64,000 bases of DNA, from assembly GCA_966250335.1 (NCBI GenBank), contig CBINGZ010000018.1:1-64000 (forward strand), read 5' to 3'. The notes below the pieces were generated by a model. The model was not told where the DNA came from. It saw only the letters and a list, made by a program, of their open reading frames with translations, and ran no database searches. Of this stretch, positions 37,001 through 43,529 are shown piece after piece. Origin of the DNA: OLB7 sp966250335. GTDB taxonomy: Bacteria > Bacteroidota > Ignavibacteria > OLB7. Within the stretch, counting starts at the first letter, position 1. Each line of letters begins with the position of its first letter. A program made the position numbers and the translations under genes.

Positions 37001-40000
37001 TGCAGAACACGGAGGGAAGCAGCAACGTGGCCCTCGGCTCGTTCGCGCTCAGCGGAACGTCGATCGGAGAGGGGAACACGGGCGTCGGCACCGGTGCCGG
37101 ATCCTTCAACGACGACGGCAGCTTCAACACCTTCATCGGCCAGGGCGCCGATGCCGCATCGCCGGGGCTCATCAACGCGACGGCGATCGGCGCCGGAGCG
37201 GTCGTCGCCCAGGACAGCTCGCTTATTCTGGGGAACGAAGCCAACGTCGGTATCGGCACCAGCACGCCGGCCGCACGGCTCCATGTAGAGGGGACGGCGG
37301 GCACCTCCAACGTCCGGATGGGCTCCCTCTCGGGAGAAGCGATCGCCGACACCTGGACGCCGACGGCCGACGACGGGATCATCACGGCGGACGCCAACGG
37401 CGATCTCATCAAGCGTTCGCTCAGCGCCATCGGAGGTGGAAACGGAAACGGTGGAAACAGTGTGGCCTACGCTCCCGCATCGACGCAGGAGACCGCGCCG
37501 GATCGCACGGCCTACCTGTTCGATATCGCCTATGATCCCGGGGCTCCGACGAGCGTGGATGCGGTAGGCGCGCGGATCATCTCGAGCGCCGGCATGGGCG
37601 ACGCCGCCAGTGCGACCGCGCTGACACTGATTGCGGTCCCCAGCGGACCCGGGTCGGCGATTGCGCTCGATGCAGTGGGGAACATCAACACCGACAGGCA
37701 GTACGATATCGGCTACAGCCGGGTTCTGAGCGTGACGGGGACGAACAATCTCCTGGTGGGCCTCGGCGCGGGAGCAATGGACGGTGGGAGCGAGAACACC
37801 TTCGTGGGAACGAACGTGGGAGCCCAGAACACGACAGGTATCCAGAACACCGGAATCGGCGCGCTGGCCCTGTCGCGCAACACGACGGGGGTCAACAACT
37901 CGGCCTTCGGCTACAACACGCTGACCAACAACACGACCGGTACCAACAACACCGGTCTGGGAACCAGCTCACTGGCCTACAGCACGACGGGAGACAACAA
38001 CACCGCTCTCGGCCTCGAGACGATGAACCTCAACACGACGGGGTCCAACAACACCGCCGTCGGGATGCATGCTCTTATCGGCAACACGACGGGCGGGGAC
38101 AATACGGCGCTCGGCATGAACGCGGGGACGGTCAACGTGAGCGGAGTGAATAATACCTTCCTCGGCGCCGGAGCCAACGCAACGTTCGATTCGCTCGTCA
38201 ACGCCACGGCGGTCGGTTCGAACGCGATGGTCTGCCAGGACAGCACGCTGATCCTGGGAAGCGACGCCAGGGTCGGCATCGGCACCAGCACGCCGACGGC
38301 GCGGCTCGATGTGAACGGAACCTTCAACGTGACCGACAACGCCACGCTCGGGAGCGACGACGTCGATTCGGTCATCGTCAACGGTGTCATGGACGCCAAT
38401 GCAACCGGGAACCAGCTCGGCGACAGCACGGCATCCGCGCAGTTGACGATCCACGGTTTCCAGGACGCGACGGGGGAGGAGGGGATCGTCAGCGGCGCCT
38501 ACGATCTGGCGGTGATCGGTGATATCGGGGCGACGGGGATCATCAAGTCGGGCGCGTCGATCGTCATCAACGGTCTTCTCGACGAGCGCGTCATCGGCTC
38601 CGACACGGCACTGAGGGTCGCGACCACGGTGGGAGACCTTTCCCTCACCGGCGAGAACATCAACATCTCGACGCATGATAACGGCTACCTCAAGGTCGAT
38701 GAGGCGACCTCCATCGAGGCTCCCGGCTACTACCACTCGTTCGGTTCCGAAGGGCAGGATGGAAACGTGATGTACATCTGGGGAAATTCGGGGGAGGGGG
38801 AGAACGAGCTCACGGTCTTCGGCGATATGCAGTTGACCGGCAACCTGGAGATGCGCGGAGCGGTGAGGGACGATCTGGGCGACATGACGATCGACGACAA
38901 CGCCGACATTACCGGAAGGCTGCGCGTCAACGGGACGGAGAGCTTCATGGGGGACACCACGGCGACGACGCAGCTGACGATCCACGGCGTGGCGAACGCG
39001 ACCGGTTCCGAACTGATCCCCGATCCGGCCTACGACCTGACGGTGATCGGCGATATCGGCGCCACCGGCATCATCAAGTCGGGCGCGTCGATCGTTATCG
39101 ACGGTGTCTCGGCTGAGCGGGTCATCGGCGCCGATACCGCTCTGAGGGTCGTGACCACCGAGGGAGATCTCTCCCTGACCGGCGAGAACGTGAACGTCTC
39201 GACGCTCGGCAACGGGAGCTTCTTCGTCGATAACGGTACCTCGATCTATGCTCCGGGGAACGGGCATTCGATGGGTCTCTTCATGGAGGACTCGCGGGTC
39301 CTGACGATCAGCGGATCGGACGGAGGCCAGGACGAACTCATGGTGAACGGAGATGTCGAGGTGACCGGCGGTCTGAGCGTCGGGACGCTCGGGCTGGAGG
39401 GAGACCTGGATATGGAAGGGCACGACATCCTCAACGTCCATGCCGTTCAGTTCAACGACGAGGAAACAGGATTGAGCAACCTGGAGGGTGATCTCCTCGT
39501 CGACGACAGCCTCTCCGTGAGCGGCAGTCTGTATGCGGCCGAGACGATCACGGCCGGCGAGAAGTACGATCTCGGCGAAACCACGGTGCTTGCCACGCCG
39601 GGTTCGTTCAACGTTGCCGTCGGTCCGCACGCGTTGCGGGAAGTCGACGGCCAGGGTGGAGAGCGGAACACCGCTGTCGGCGTCTCCGCGCTGGAGAAGG
39701 TGACCACGGGAAGCAACAACACGGCTGTCGGCGAGTCGGCCGGCCTCAATCTCACGACCGGCGCCTTCAACACCGCCGTCGGCGGGCAGGCTCTCGATGA
39801 AGCCACGACGGGGAACAACAACGCGGCCTTCGGCTTCAACGCTCTCGCGGCCACGACGACCGGCAACGGCAATACGGCGTTTGGAACAAACGCTCTGGAG
39901 GGGAACACGACGGCCGACAACAACACGGCGGTCGGTATCGCGGCGATGGCCACCAACACGACCGGCGCCGACAACACGGCGGTCGGCGCGACGGCGATGG

Positions 40001-41142
40001 GCGCCAACATCACCGGCAGCGGCAATGCCGTTCTCGGCGCCAACGCCCTGGCCTCCAACACCACGGGAAGCAACAACGTCGCCGTCGGCTCCGGCTCGCT
40101 CGGCTCCAGTCTGGCGGGGATGAACAACACGGCCGTGGGTCACGATGCTCTGGATGAAAGCATGAGCGGCAACGACAACACGGCCCTGGGCTCCAGCGCC
40201 CTGGGCTCTCTCACGACCGGCGCCGACAACGTCGCCGTCGGCTCGGGCGCTTTGAGCTCGAGCGCGGCGGGCGTCAACAACGTCGCCGTCGGTCGGTCGG
40301 CGGCTCTCAACCTCACGACCGGCGACGGCAACGTCGCCGTCGGCATGGAGGCCCTGAAGGAGATGAACGGCAGCGGCAACGTCGCCGTCGGCTTCGGCGC
40401 CGGCGCGACGCCGATAAACGGGACGGGGAACACCTTCATCGGTCAGGGAGCGGACGGCGCCGACGGGCTGAGCGACGCGACGGCGATCGGCGCCGGGGCG
40501 CTCGTCGAACAGAGCAACGCCATCGTCCTGGGCGACAGCGACGATGACGTCGCGATCGGAACCACGACGCCGGACGAACGGCTTGAGGTGATGAACGGCA
40601 ACATCCTCGTCTCGAACGACAACGACGATGCGGGAAGCCTCATGTTCATGGAGCCGTCGAGCGAGGGAAGCAACCTTACCACGTTCGAGGCCGGGGCGCA
40701 GTCGGACGATATCAGCTACGTCCTGCCGGTCGAGCAGGGAGCGGCCAACAGCGTCATGTCGAACGACGGCAGCGGCAACCTGAGCTGGGTTCTCAACGGC
40801 TCCACGATCACGATGAACGTCAACTCCGACTACACCAATGCCGGCGCCTTCACGACGAACCAGGATAATCTCGATCTCGACGGATCGGGATCGTACTTCC
40901 GTATCGAGGCGAACAGCGCGATCGACATCACCGGTATTGCGAGCGAGGCGAACGGACGGGTGATCGTCCTCGTCAACGTCGGATCGCAGACGATCACTCT
41001 GAAGCATAACGATGCCGGCTCCAACCCGGGTAACCGGTTCCTGCTCGCGGGGGGCAACGACTTCGAGTGCGCGGAGAACAGCGTGGTGACGCTCGTATAT
41101 GATGAGGCCTCCAGCTTCTGGCGGATCATCTCGGTCTTCTAG
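31084..41142 (+). CDS. Giant repetitive secreted fibre/adhesin-like protein (YadA-head/TMF-like repeats)
   Basis: 3352 residues in one intact frame. It starts with a signal peptide (LFILALVVPGLDLAAQSN). The N-terminal module HVGIGTVKPDPLAILDLNS...GLLMPRLTAAQ is typical of tail-fibre-like cell-surface proteins. Residues 288-371 are 14 hexad repeats (AGDDIN-like). Four NTTG-type blocks (about 506-680, 1680-2040, 2220-2385, 2855-3125) consist of roughly fifty 17-residue units of the form NTTGxxNTAVGxxALxx. Between the first two lies a block of 37 STIGGGDSNTI-type units (about 862-1483). Two related 170-residue modules lie at about 2445-2765. The C-terminus is a compact beta domain ending VTLVYDEASSFWRIISVF. 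These repeats resemble left-handed beta-solenoid heads of trimeric adhesins. No T9SS sorting domain, S74 chaperone or membrane anchor is seen. Function (adhesion, sheath, S-layer) is inference. Confidence 0.9.
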   Translation: MSFPRLLVKPLFILALVVPGLDLAAQSNPTIDINGHVGIGTVKPDPLAILDLNSTTAGLLMPRLTAAQIAALVNPPTGLMVFNTTTGEFNYNFGAPGTPQWEALLTLNGPSAGSAFWKLSGNALTTGDFLGSTNSQPLILKTDNTERMRITAAGNVGIGTPSPGQPLDVAGNIQFSGALMPAGDPGEIAEILVSSGPGFPPTWQPAGAFSFDGDITGPIASTVIDPENPGIGDRLIAGVNNGTTMINDARVNDTLTINGGTIDNTPIGATGRSTGAFTSIDVTGNAIVGGDVIATDDIEAGDNVRATNDVTAGDDMEADDDITAGDDINAGGDVVVGQDVDVDGEINVQNDVNVGGDLFVDGNMAIDGDVTLGNGDNDPITFNAGTGAVTFSGSVINGVGTPIVGTDAANKDYVDNQITSQAWALDGNAAGATDVLGTTNAQDLNIIAGGSTRMTIDDETGNVGVGGAASATDRLSVTGNINTSTQYNIGGERVLSVPGTENLFVGAGAGTANTTGTNNTFVGDNAGLANTAGLYNTVVGSDALSENTTGNNNTVMGFGAMAANTTGEGNTSIGQRTLEASTTGDYNTAVGMGAMIENETGRTNTAIGVSALNTNTTGDENTAVGSGAMNGNLTGDNSTGIGVNALSGYQSGSNNTALGKEAGFDAPFTSTGTGSNNTFIGYQANPSAFDLNNATAIGAGAIVGQSNALVLGNNADVGIGTSTPGARLDVAGTAGTSNVRMGSLSGAAVSTPWTPTADDGIVVADANGDLLKRSLEEVIPAAGWELTGNAGTTPGTNFLGTTDDTPMEIRVNDTAVMRYFPNATSPNIIGGVYENTIDTGSYGSIIAAGGSATEPNAIDTSAIYSTIGGGRGNFMSADDATIGGGDGNTITGNSTAAAIAGGESNTIQFSANHGAIGGGRLNTIGGAAQRATIGGGDSNTVTASAGDATIGGGRHNTINNGSLSAVIGGGDSNTISNSSNQGTIGGGRHNTINNGSLSAVIGGGDSNTISNGSNQGTIGGGRHNMLTNGGEFGTIGGGATNTVTNGAANAVIGGGVGNTITDGTTNGTIAGGTLNRIASGVYGAIGGGRSNTITSGAERSTIAGGDSNTINNNAAYSTIGGGRFNTVTNGAERSTIAGGDSNTISSGAFHGVIGGGRYNTITNGARLSTIGGGDSNMIASSAVYGMIGGGRRNTITNGAEYSTIGGGDSNMVSNSSVRSTIGGGRYNAITNSADRSTIGGGVNNTITNSAFRSTIGGGDSNLISNSASRSTIGGGGLNTVSDGSVSGTVAGGTVNRVLSSSYGTIGGGDSNMVAFSANHSVIDGGHGNVVNNGSSYSAIGGGQTNTVTSGSDRSTIGGGVNNTLTGSSNHGTIGGGAGNTLSGGSTYGAIAGGRGNSIIDGSDHGTIGGGDSNTITDGSDYAAIGGGQGNRIDSMATHSVIGGGQGNRIDSMATHSAIGGGADNAIYGSHSVIPGGRGMTLDGARSFGFNANDMDGTAPMTILDSNVAVIANADLWLANNNESTGQIRFYESNVTSGEFPPAGINYTSFRAGSQADDITYTLPEAGPATDGDVLTAQPDGTMSWIGQDSIVKSYGWSLSGNAISGTEVLGTTNDQDLNIITGNTTRMTIDDETGNVGVGGAPSGIDKLSVTGNINSSTQYNIGGNAVLQINGATNVATGVGAGAAVTSGANNTSNGTNALAANTTGSNNIAIGSNALQSSTTTSNNTAVGHNAMRLNTTGTNNLAVGRNALAANTTGNSNTALGPAALLANTTGGDNVAVGRNSLAANTTGESNTGVGVSALGSNTIGRNNTALGRNALNDNTEGRDNTAVGRNAMSSNIIGEANTAVGRESLVQNLTGSGNTAIGIASLASNVAGNVNTAVGAGALTSSTIGEGNTAVGAGALASNDDGSGNVAVGGGAMFDNTSGFANVAVGTDALGFNTIGTGNTVIGATAMAISTISNLNTAVGSSALLQNTEGSSNVALGSFALSGTSIGEGNTGVGTGAGSFNDDGSFNTFIGQGADAASPGLINATAIGAGAVVAQDSSLILGNEANVGIGTSTPAARLHVEGTAGTSNVRMGSLSGEAIADTWTPTADDGIITADANGDLIKRSLSAIGGGNGNGGNSVAYAPASTQETAPDRTAYLFDIAYDPGAPTSVDAVGARIISSAGMGDAASATALTLIAVPSGPGSAIALDAVGNINTDRQYDIGYSRVLSVTGTNNLLVGLGAGAMDGGSENTFVGTNVGAQNTTGIQNTGIGALALSRNTTGVNNSAFGYNTLTNNTTGTNNTGLGTSSLAYSTTGDNNTALGLETMNLNTTGSNNTAVGMHALIGNTTGGDNTALGMNAGTVNVSGVNNTFLGAGANATFDSLVNATAVGSNAMVCQDSTLILGSDARVGIGTSTPTARLDVNGTFNVTDNATLGSDDVDSVIVNGVMDANATGNQLGDSTASAQLTIHGFQDATGEEGIVSGAYDLAVIGDIGATGIIKSGASIVINGLLDERVIGSDTALRVATTVGDLSLTGENINISTHDNGYLKVDEATSIEAPGYYHSFGSEGQDGNVMYIWGNSGEGENELTVFGDMQLTGNLEMRGAVRDDLGDMTIDDNADITGRLRVNGTESFMGDTTATTQLTIHGVANATGSELIPDPAYDLTVIGDIGATGIIKSGASIVIDGVSAERVIGADTALRVVTTEGDLSLTGENVNVSTLGNGSFFVDNGTSIYAPGNGHSMGLFMEDSRVLTISGSDGGQDELMVNGDVEVTGGLSVGTLGLEGDLDMEGHDILNVHAVQFNDEETGLSNLEGDLLVDDSLSVSGSLYAAETITAGEKYDLGETTVLATPGSFNVAVGPHALREVDGQGGERNTAVGVSALEKVTTGSNNTAVGESAGLNLTTGAFNTAVGGQALDEATTGNNNAAFGFNALAATTTGNGNTAFGTNALEGNTTADNNTAVGIAAMATNTTGADNTAVGATAMGANITGSGNAVLGANALASNTTGSNNVAVGSGSLGSSLAGMNNTAVGHDALDESMSGNDNTALGSSALGSLTTGADNVAVGSGALSSSAAGVNNVAVGRSAALNLTTGDGNVAVGMEALKEMNGSGNVAVGFGAGATPINGTGNTFIGQGADGADGLSDATAIGAGALVEQSNAIVLGDSDDDVAIGTTTPDERLEVMNGNILVSNDNDDAGSLMFMEPSSEGSNLTTFEAGAQSDDISYVLPVEQGAANSVMSNDGSGNLSWVLNGSTITMNVNSDYTNAGAFTTNQDNLDLDGSGSYFRIEANSAIDITGIASEANGRVIVLVNVGSQTITLKHNDAGSNPGNRFLLAGGNDFECAENSVVTLVYDEASSFWRIISVF
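31945..32196 (+). repeat. 14 hexapeptide repeats inside the giant gene
   Basis: Successive six-residue units such as ATDDIE, AGDNVR, ATNDVT, AGDDME, AGDDIN, VGQDVD and VGGDLF occur 14 times with an exact 18-bp period. The hexad spacing suggests one face of a beta-helix, with Asp/Asn/Gly exposed. Confidence 0.85.
33670..35530 (+). repeat. 37-fold 16-18-residue (about 51-bp) repeat block, IGGGxxNxI type
   Basis: Units such as STIGGGDSNTISNSSNQ follow each other with a mostly 48-54 bp period. Two recent duplications are visible. A 102-bp double unit repeats with the GACGTC marker at 33941 and 34043, differing at one base in the compared stretch. A 51-bp unit is repeated with the GGTCAGGGG marker at 35362 and 35413. 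Confidence 0.9.
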
Positions 41143-41179
41143 GCCCGACGGAACGGAGTGTTCGTCGAACGTTCAGTTC

Positions 41180-41217
41180 AAAGGGCCCGGGGATATTCCC
41201 CGGGCCCTTTCTCTTTT
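41180..41217 (+). terminator. Rho-independent terminator after the giant gene
   Basis: AAAGGGCCCGGGGA (41180-41193) pairs perfectly with TCCCCGGGCCCTTT (41197-41210), with a 3-nt loop, followed by CTCTTTT. Confidence 0.9.
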
Positions 41218-41273
41218 CTGCCGTGCAGTGTTGAGATATCTACGGAATCGGGTGGTAGTTGCCTTGGAATTCG

Positions 41274-41281
41274 TAGTTTTG
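41274..41281 (+). promoter_or_regulatory. Candidate -7 promoter element of mdh
   Basis: TAGTTTTG is an exact TAnnTTTG, 34 bp upstream of the mdh start. No properly spaced -33 TTG was found. Confidence 0.5.
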
Positions 41282-41315
41282 CCGCTCCCTGACCGGAGAC
41301 GAAACAATCCCCTAG

Positions 41316-42239
41316 ATGAAGATTACCATAGTCGGCGCCGGCAACGTCGGGGCCACGACAGCCCAGCGGATCTCCAGCTTCGAACTCGCCAGAGAAGTCG
41401 TCATCGTCGACGTCGTCGACGGCATGGCCGAAGGGAAGGCGCTGGATATGTACCAGGCCGCCCCCCTGGTGGAGAGCGACTGCCGTATCATCGGCACCAC
41501 CGGCTACGAGGAGACCGCCGGCTCCGACATCGTCGTCATCACCGCCGGGTTCACCCGGAAGGCGGGGATGAGTCGCTACGATCTGATGGCGAAGAACGCC
41601 GAGATCGTCCGCGAGGTCACCCGGAACATCGCCGAGCTCTCTCCGCGCGCCATCCTGATCCCGGTCTCCAACCCGCTCGACGAGATGACCTGGGTCACCC
41701 TGAAAACCTCCGGCTTCAACCGTCACAGGGTCGTGGGGATGGCCGGTATGCTCGATTCCGCCCGTCTGCGGGCGTTCCTCGCCCTTGAGCTGAACGTCGG
41801 CGTCGAGGATGTCGATGCGATCGTCCTGGGAGGCCACGGCGACGCCATGGTCCCGCTGGTCCGGTATGCGACCGTCGCCGGCATCCCCGTATCGCATCTG
41901 CTTCCCGCCGATCGGATCAAGGAGATCGTGGAGCGTACCCGCAACGCGGGGAATGAAATCATCAATCTTCTGAAAACGACCTCGGCCTTTTACGCTCCGT
42001 CGGCTGCTATTACGTCAATGATCGAGTCGATCGTCCGCGACAAGCGAAGGATCATGCCGTGCGCGATCGCGCTGGAAGGGGAGTACGATCTGCGGAACGT
42101 GGTGGTCGGCGTCCCTGTCCGGCTCGGCGTGAACGGCGTCGAGGAGGTGATCGAGATACAACTGCTGGACGACGAACGGGCGGCCCTGAAGCGGTCGGCG
42201 CAACTCGTCAGCAAGAATATCGCAATGCTTCCGGTCTGA
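41316..42239 (+). CDS. mdh: Malate dehydrogenase
   Basis: 307 residues, LDH-like tetrameric type. It interconverts malate and oxaloacetate with NAD(H) in the TCA cycle. The Rossmann opening is MKITIVGAGNVGATTAQRIS, with the acidic end of strand 2 in EVVIVDVVDGMAEGKALDM (preference for NAD). The active-site loop is AGFTRKAGMSRYDLMAKNAEI, a single Arg marking malate rather than lactate specificity. Other motifs are PVSNPLDEMTWVTLKTSGF, VVGMAGMLDSARLRAFLA and the catalytic His in VLGGHGDAMVPLVRYATV. Length is typical. It has its own promoter and is separated from the next gene by 111 bp without recognisable elements. Confidence 0.97.
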   Translation: MKITIVGAGNVGATTAQRISSFELAREVVIVDVVDGMAEGKALDMYQAAPLVESDCRIIGTTGYEETAGSDIVVITAGFTRKAGMSRYDLMAKNAEIVREVTRNIAELSPRAILIPVSNPLDEMTWVTLKTSGFNRHRVVGMAGMLDSARLRAFLALELNVGVEDVDAIVLGGHGDAMVPLVRYATVAGIPVSHLLPADRIKEIVERTRNAGNEIINLLKTTSAFYAPSAAITSMIESIVRDKRRIMPCAIALEGEYDLRNVVVGVPVRLGVNGVEEVIEIQLLDDERAALKRSAQLVSKNIAMLPV

Positions 42240-42350
42240 CCCCTCGTCCGCCCGATCCTGTTACTAACCCTCTCCCTCGCGTGTCACATCATACGCGGGC
42301 GTATCTGCAAGCGGCCTCAAGAGAACGAACATCATATAAAGGAACGGTCC

Positions 42351-43163
42351 ATGAAGAATCTCTCCATGCTCGCGTTGGCGGGCCTCGTGACAGTTGGAAT
42401 CAGCGCGTGCGGCAGCGATCCCGTCGCCGTCGAAGTCAACAAGTACGTTGAGCTGAAGAAGGGGGACAAGTTCACGTACGACACCTACGACCTCGATGCG
42501 AGCCAGCAGCGGGTGGCGGCCTCCAAGGGGGTGCGTACCTGGACCGTCGAGGAGACCGGGCTGACCTTCGAAGGGAAGCAGGGAGTGTCGCGCATTCTGG
42601 AGGTGAACTACGGCGCCGACGGCACCACGGAGATCTCCAAGGACACCGTCTATATCGCGTCGAACGGACAGGGACAGATCTTCCAGTACGACGTCTTCGG
42701 CAACATCATCGGCCGTATCGCCGCTGCTGCCGCTGCCGCCAACGATATCCCGAAGTCGTGGATCCAGATCGGCGACGTGAAGAGCTCCGGCTCCCTCACC
42801 TGGCTCTCCAGCGGCGGCCCCACGGTCAAGAACCTGACGGTGATGGGACTGGCGGTGCAGATGACGCTGGAGATGACGGCCAAGCATCAGGGGAAGAAGA
42901 CGGTCACCGTTCCGGCCGGAACGTACGCCAGCGCCTTCCTTACCGATCACGCCGTCTCCGTCCTCGCCAAGGACCCCTCCACGAACGCAGTCATCCTGAA
43001 CGACTCGATGATGGTCCACTACAACATCGACGTCAATCTGGGGATCGTCAAGCAGACGCTCGACAGCAAGACCGTGAAGCTCATGACCCCGCTCGGCGCG
43101 ATCGACCAGCCCCTGGCCGGCTTCGAGATGGAGCTGAAGTCGACGACGAAGGCCCAGCAGTAA
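42351..43163 (+). CDS. Predicted lipoprotein of unknown function
   Basis: 270 residues. The signal MKNLSMLALAGLVTVGISACG has a lipobox with Cys20, so it is lipid-anchored. The mature part begins with a charged strand (YVELKKGDKFTYDTYDLDASQQRV) and contains TVPAGTYASAFLTDHAVSV, a pattern seen in envelope proteins that measure or bind extracted material. A run of alanines (IAAAAAAANDIPKSW) lies near residue 130. I recognise no named family. It is bounded by a strong terminator and a hairpin repeat downstream. AGGAACG upstream is the likely ribosome binding site. Confidence 0.75.
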   Translation: MKNLSMLALAGLVTVGISACGSDPVAVEVNKYVELKKGDKFTYDTYDLDASQQRVAASKGVRTWTVEETGLTFEGKQGVSRILEVNYGADGTTEISKDTVYIASNGQGQIFQYDVFGNIIGRIAAAAAAANDIPKSWIQIGDVKSSGSLTWLSSGGPTVKNLTVMGLAVQMTLEMTAKHQGKKTVTVPAGTYASAFLTDHAVSVLAKDPSTNAVILNDSMMVHYNIDVNLGIVKQTLDSKTVKLMTPLGAIDQPLAGFEMELKSTTKAQQ

Positions 43164-43240
43164 TCCCCGCTCCGGCGGTAGAGCCTGGAGTCGGTGTTGA
43201 CGAACACGGAGTCATTCCCCTCTTCACGGCGGAAACAACG

Positions 43241-43273
43241 AAGGCTCCTCTCGCTAATGAGAGGAGCCTTTTT
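43241..43273 (+). terminator. Rho-independent terminator after the lipoprotein gene
   Basis: AAGGCTCCTCTC (43241-43252) pairs perfectly with GAGAGGAGCCTT (43259-43270) and is followed by TTT, giving a run of five T from 43269. Confidence 0.9.
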
Positions 43274-43296
43274 CCTGAATCATCTCCGATGCGCAG

Positions 43297-43463
43297 GCTC
43301 CCGAAGGGAGCACCCATTTGTAGCCGAAGACGATGTTTTTTCTTTAAGCGCCGAAGGTGCGTACCATTCTTCCCTGTTGGTCACGAGAAGAATGGTACGC
43401 ACCTTCGGCGCTTACGATCGATTGGGGGAATGCGCTGCTACAAACGGCGCGCCCCTTCGGGGC
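43297..43463. repeat. Dispersed hairpin-array repeat, copy B (REP-like)
   Basis: Same layout as the element at about 30.42-30.59 kb. The left hairpin is GCTCCC-GAA-GGGAGC (43297-43311). The outer arms TTTGTAGC (43317) and GCTACAAA (43437) are complementary. A perfect 28-bp inverted repeat (43345-43372 with 43387-43414) has a 14-nt loop. The right hairpin is GCCCC-TTC-GGGGC (43451-43463). Where the two copies differ, paired bases differ together: GTACCATTC/GAATGGTAC here against GTACCGGTC/GACCGGTAC there. Confidence 0.8.
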
Positions 43464-43529
43464 TGGAAGAAGGAGGGGCGGCCGGGAGGCGGACTCTTTG
43501 GGAGCCGAGGCTTCCACGAACCGGGCCTC

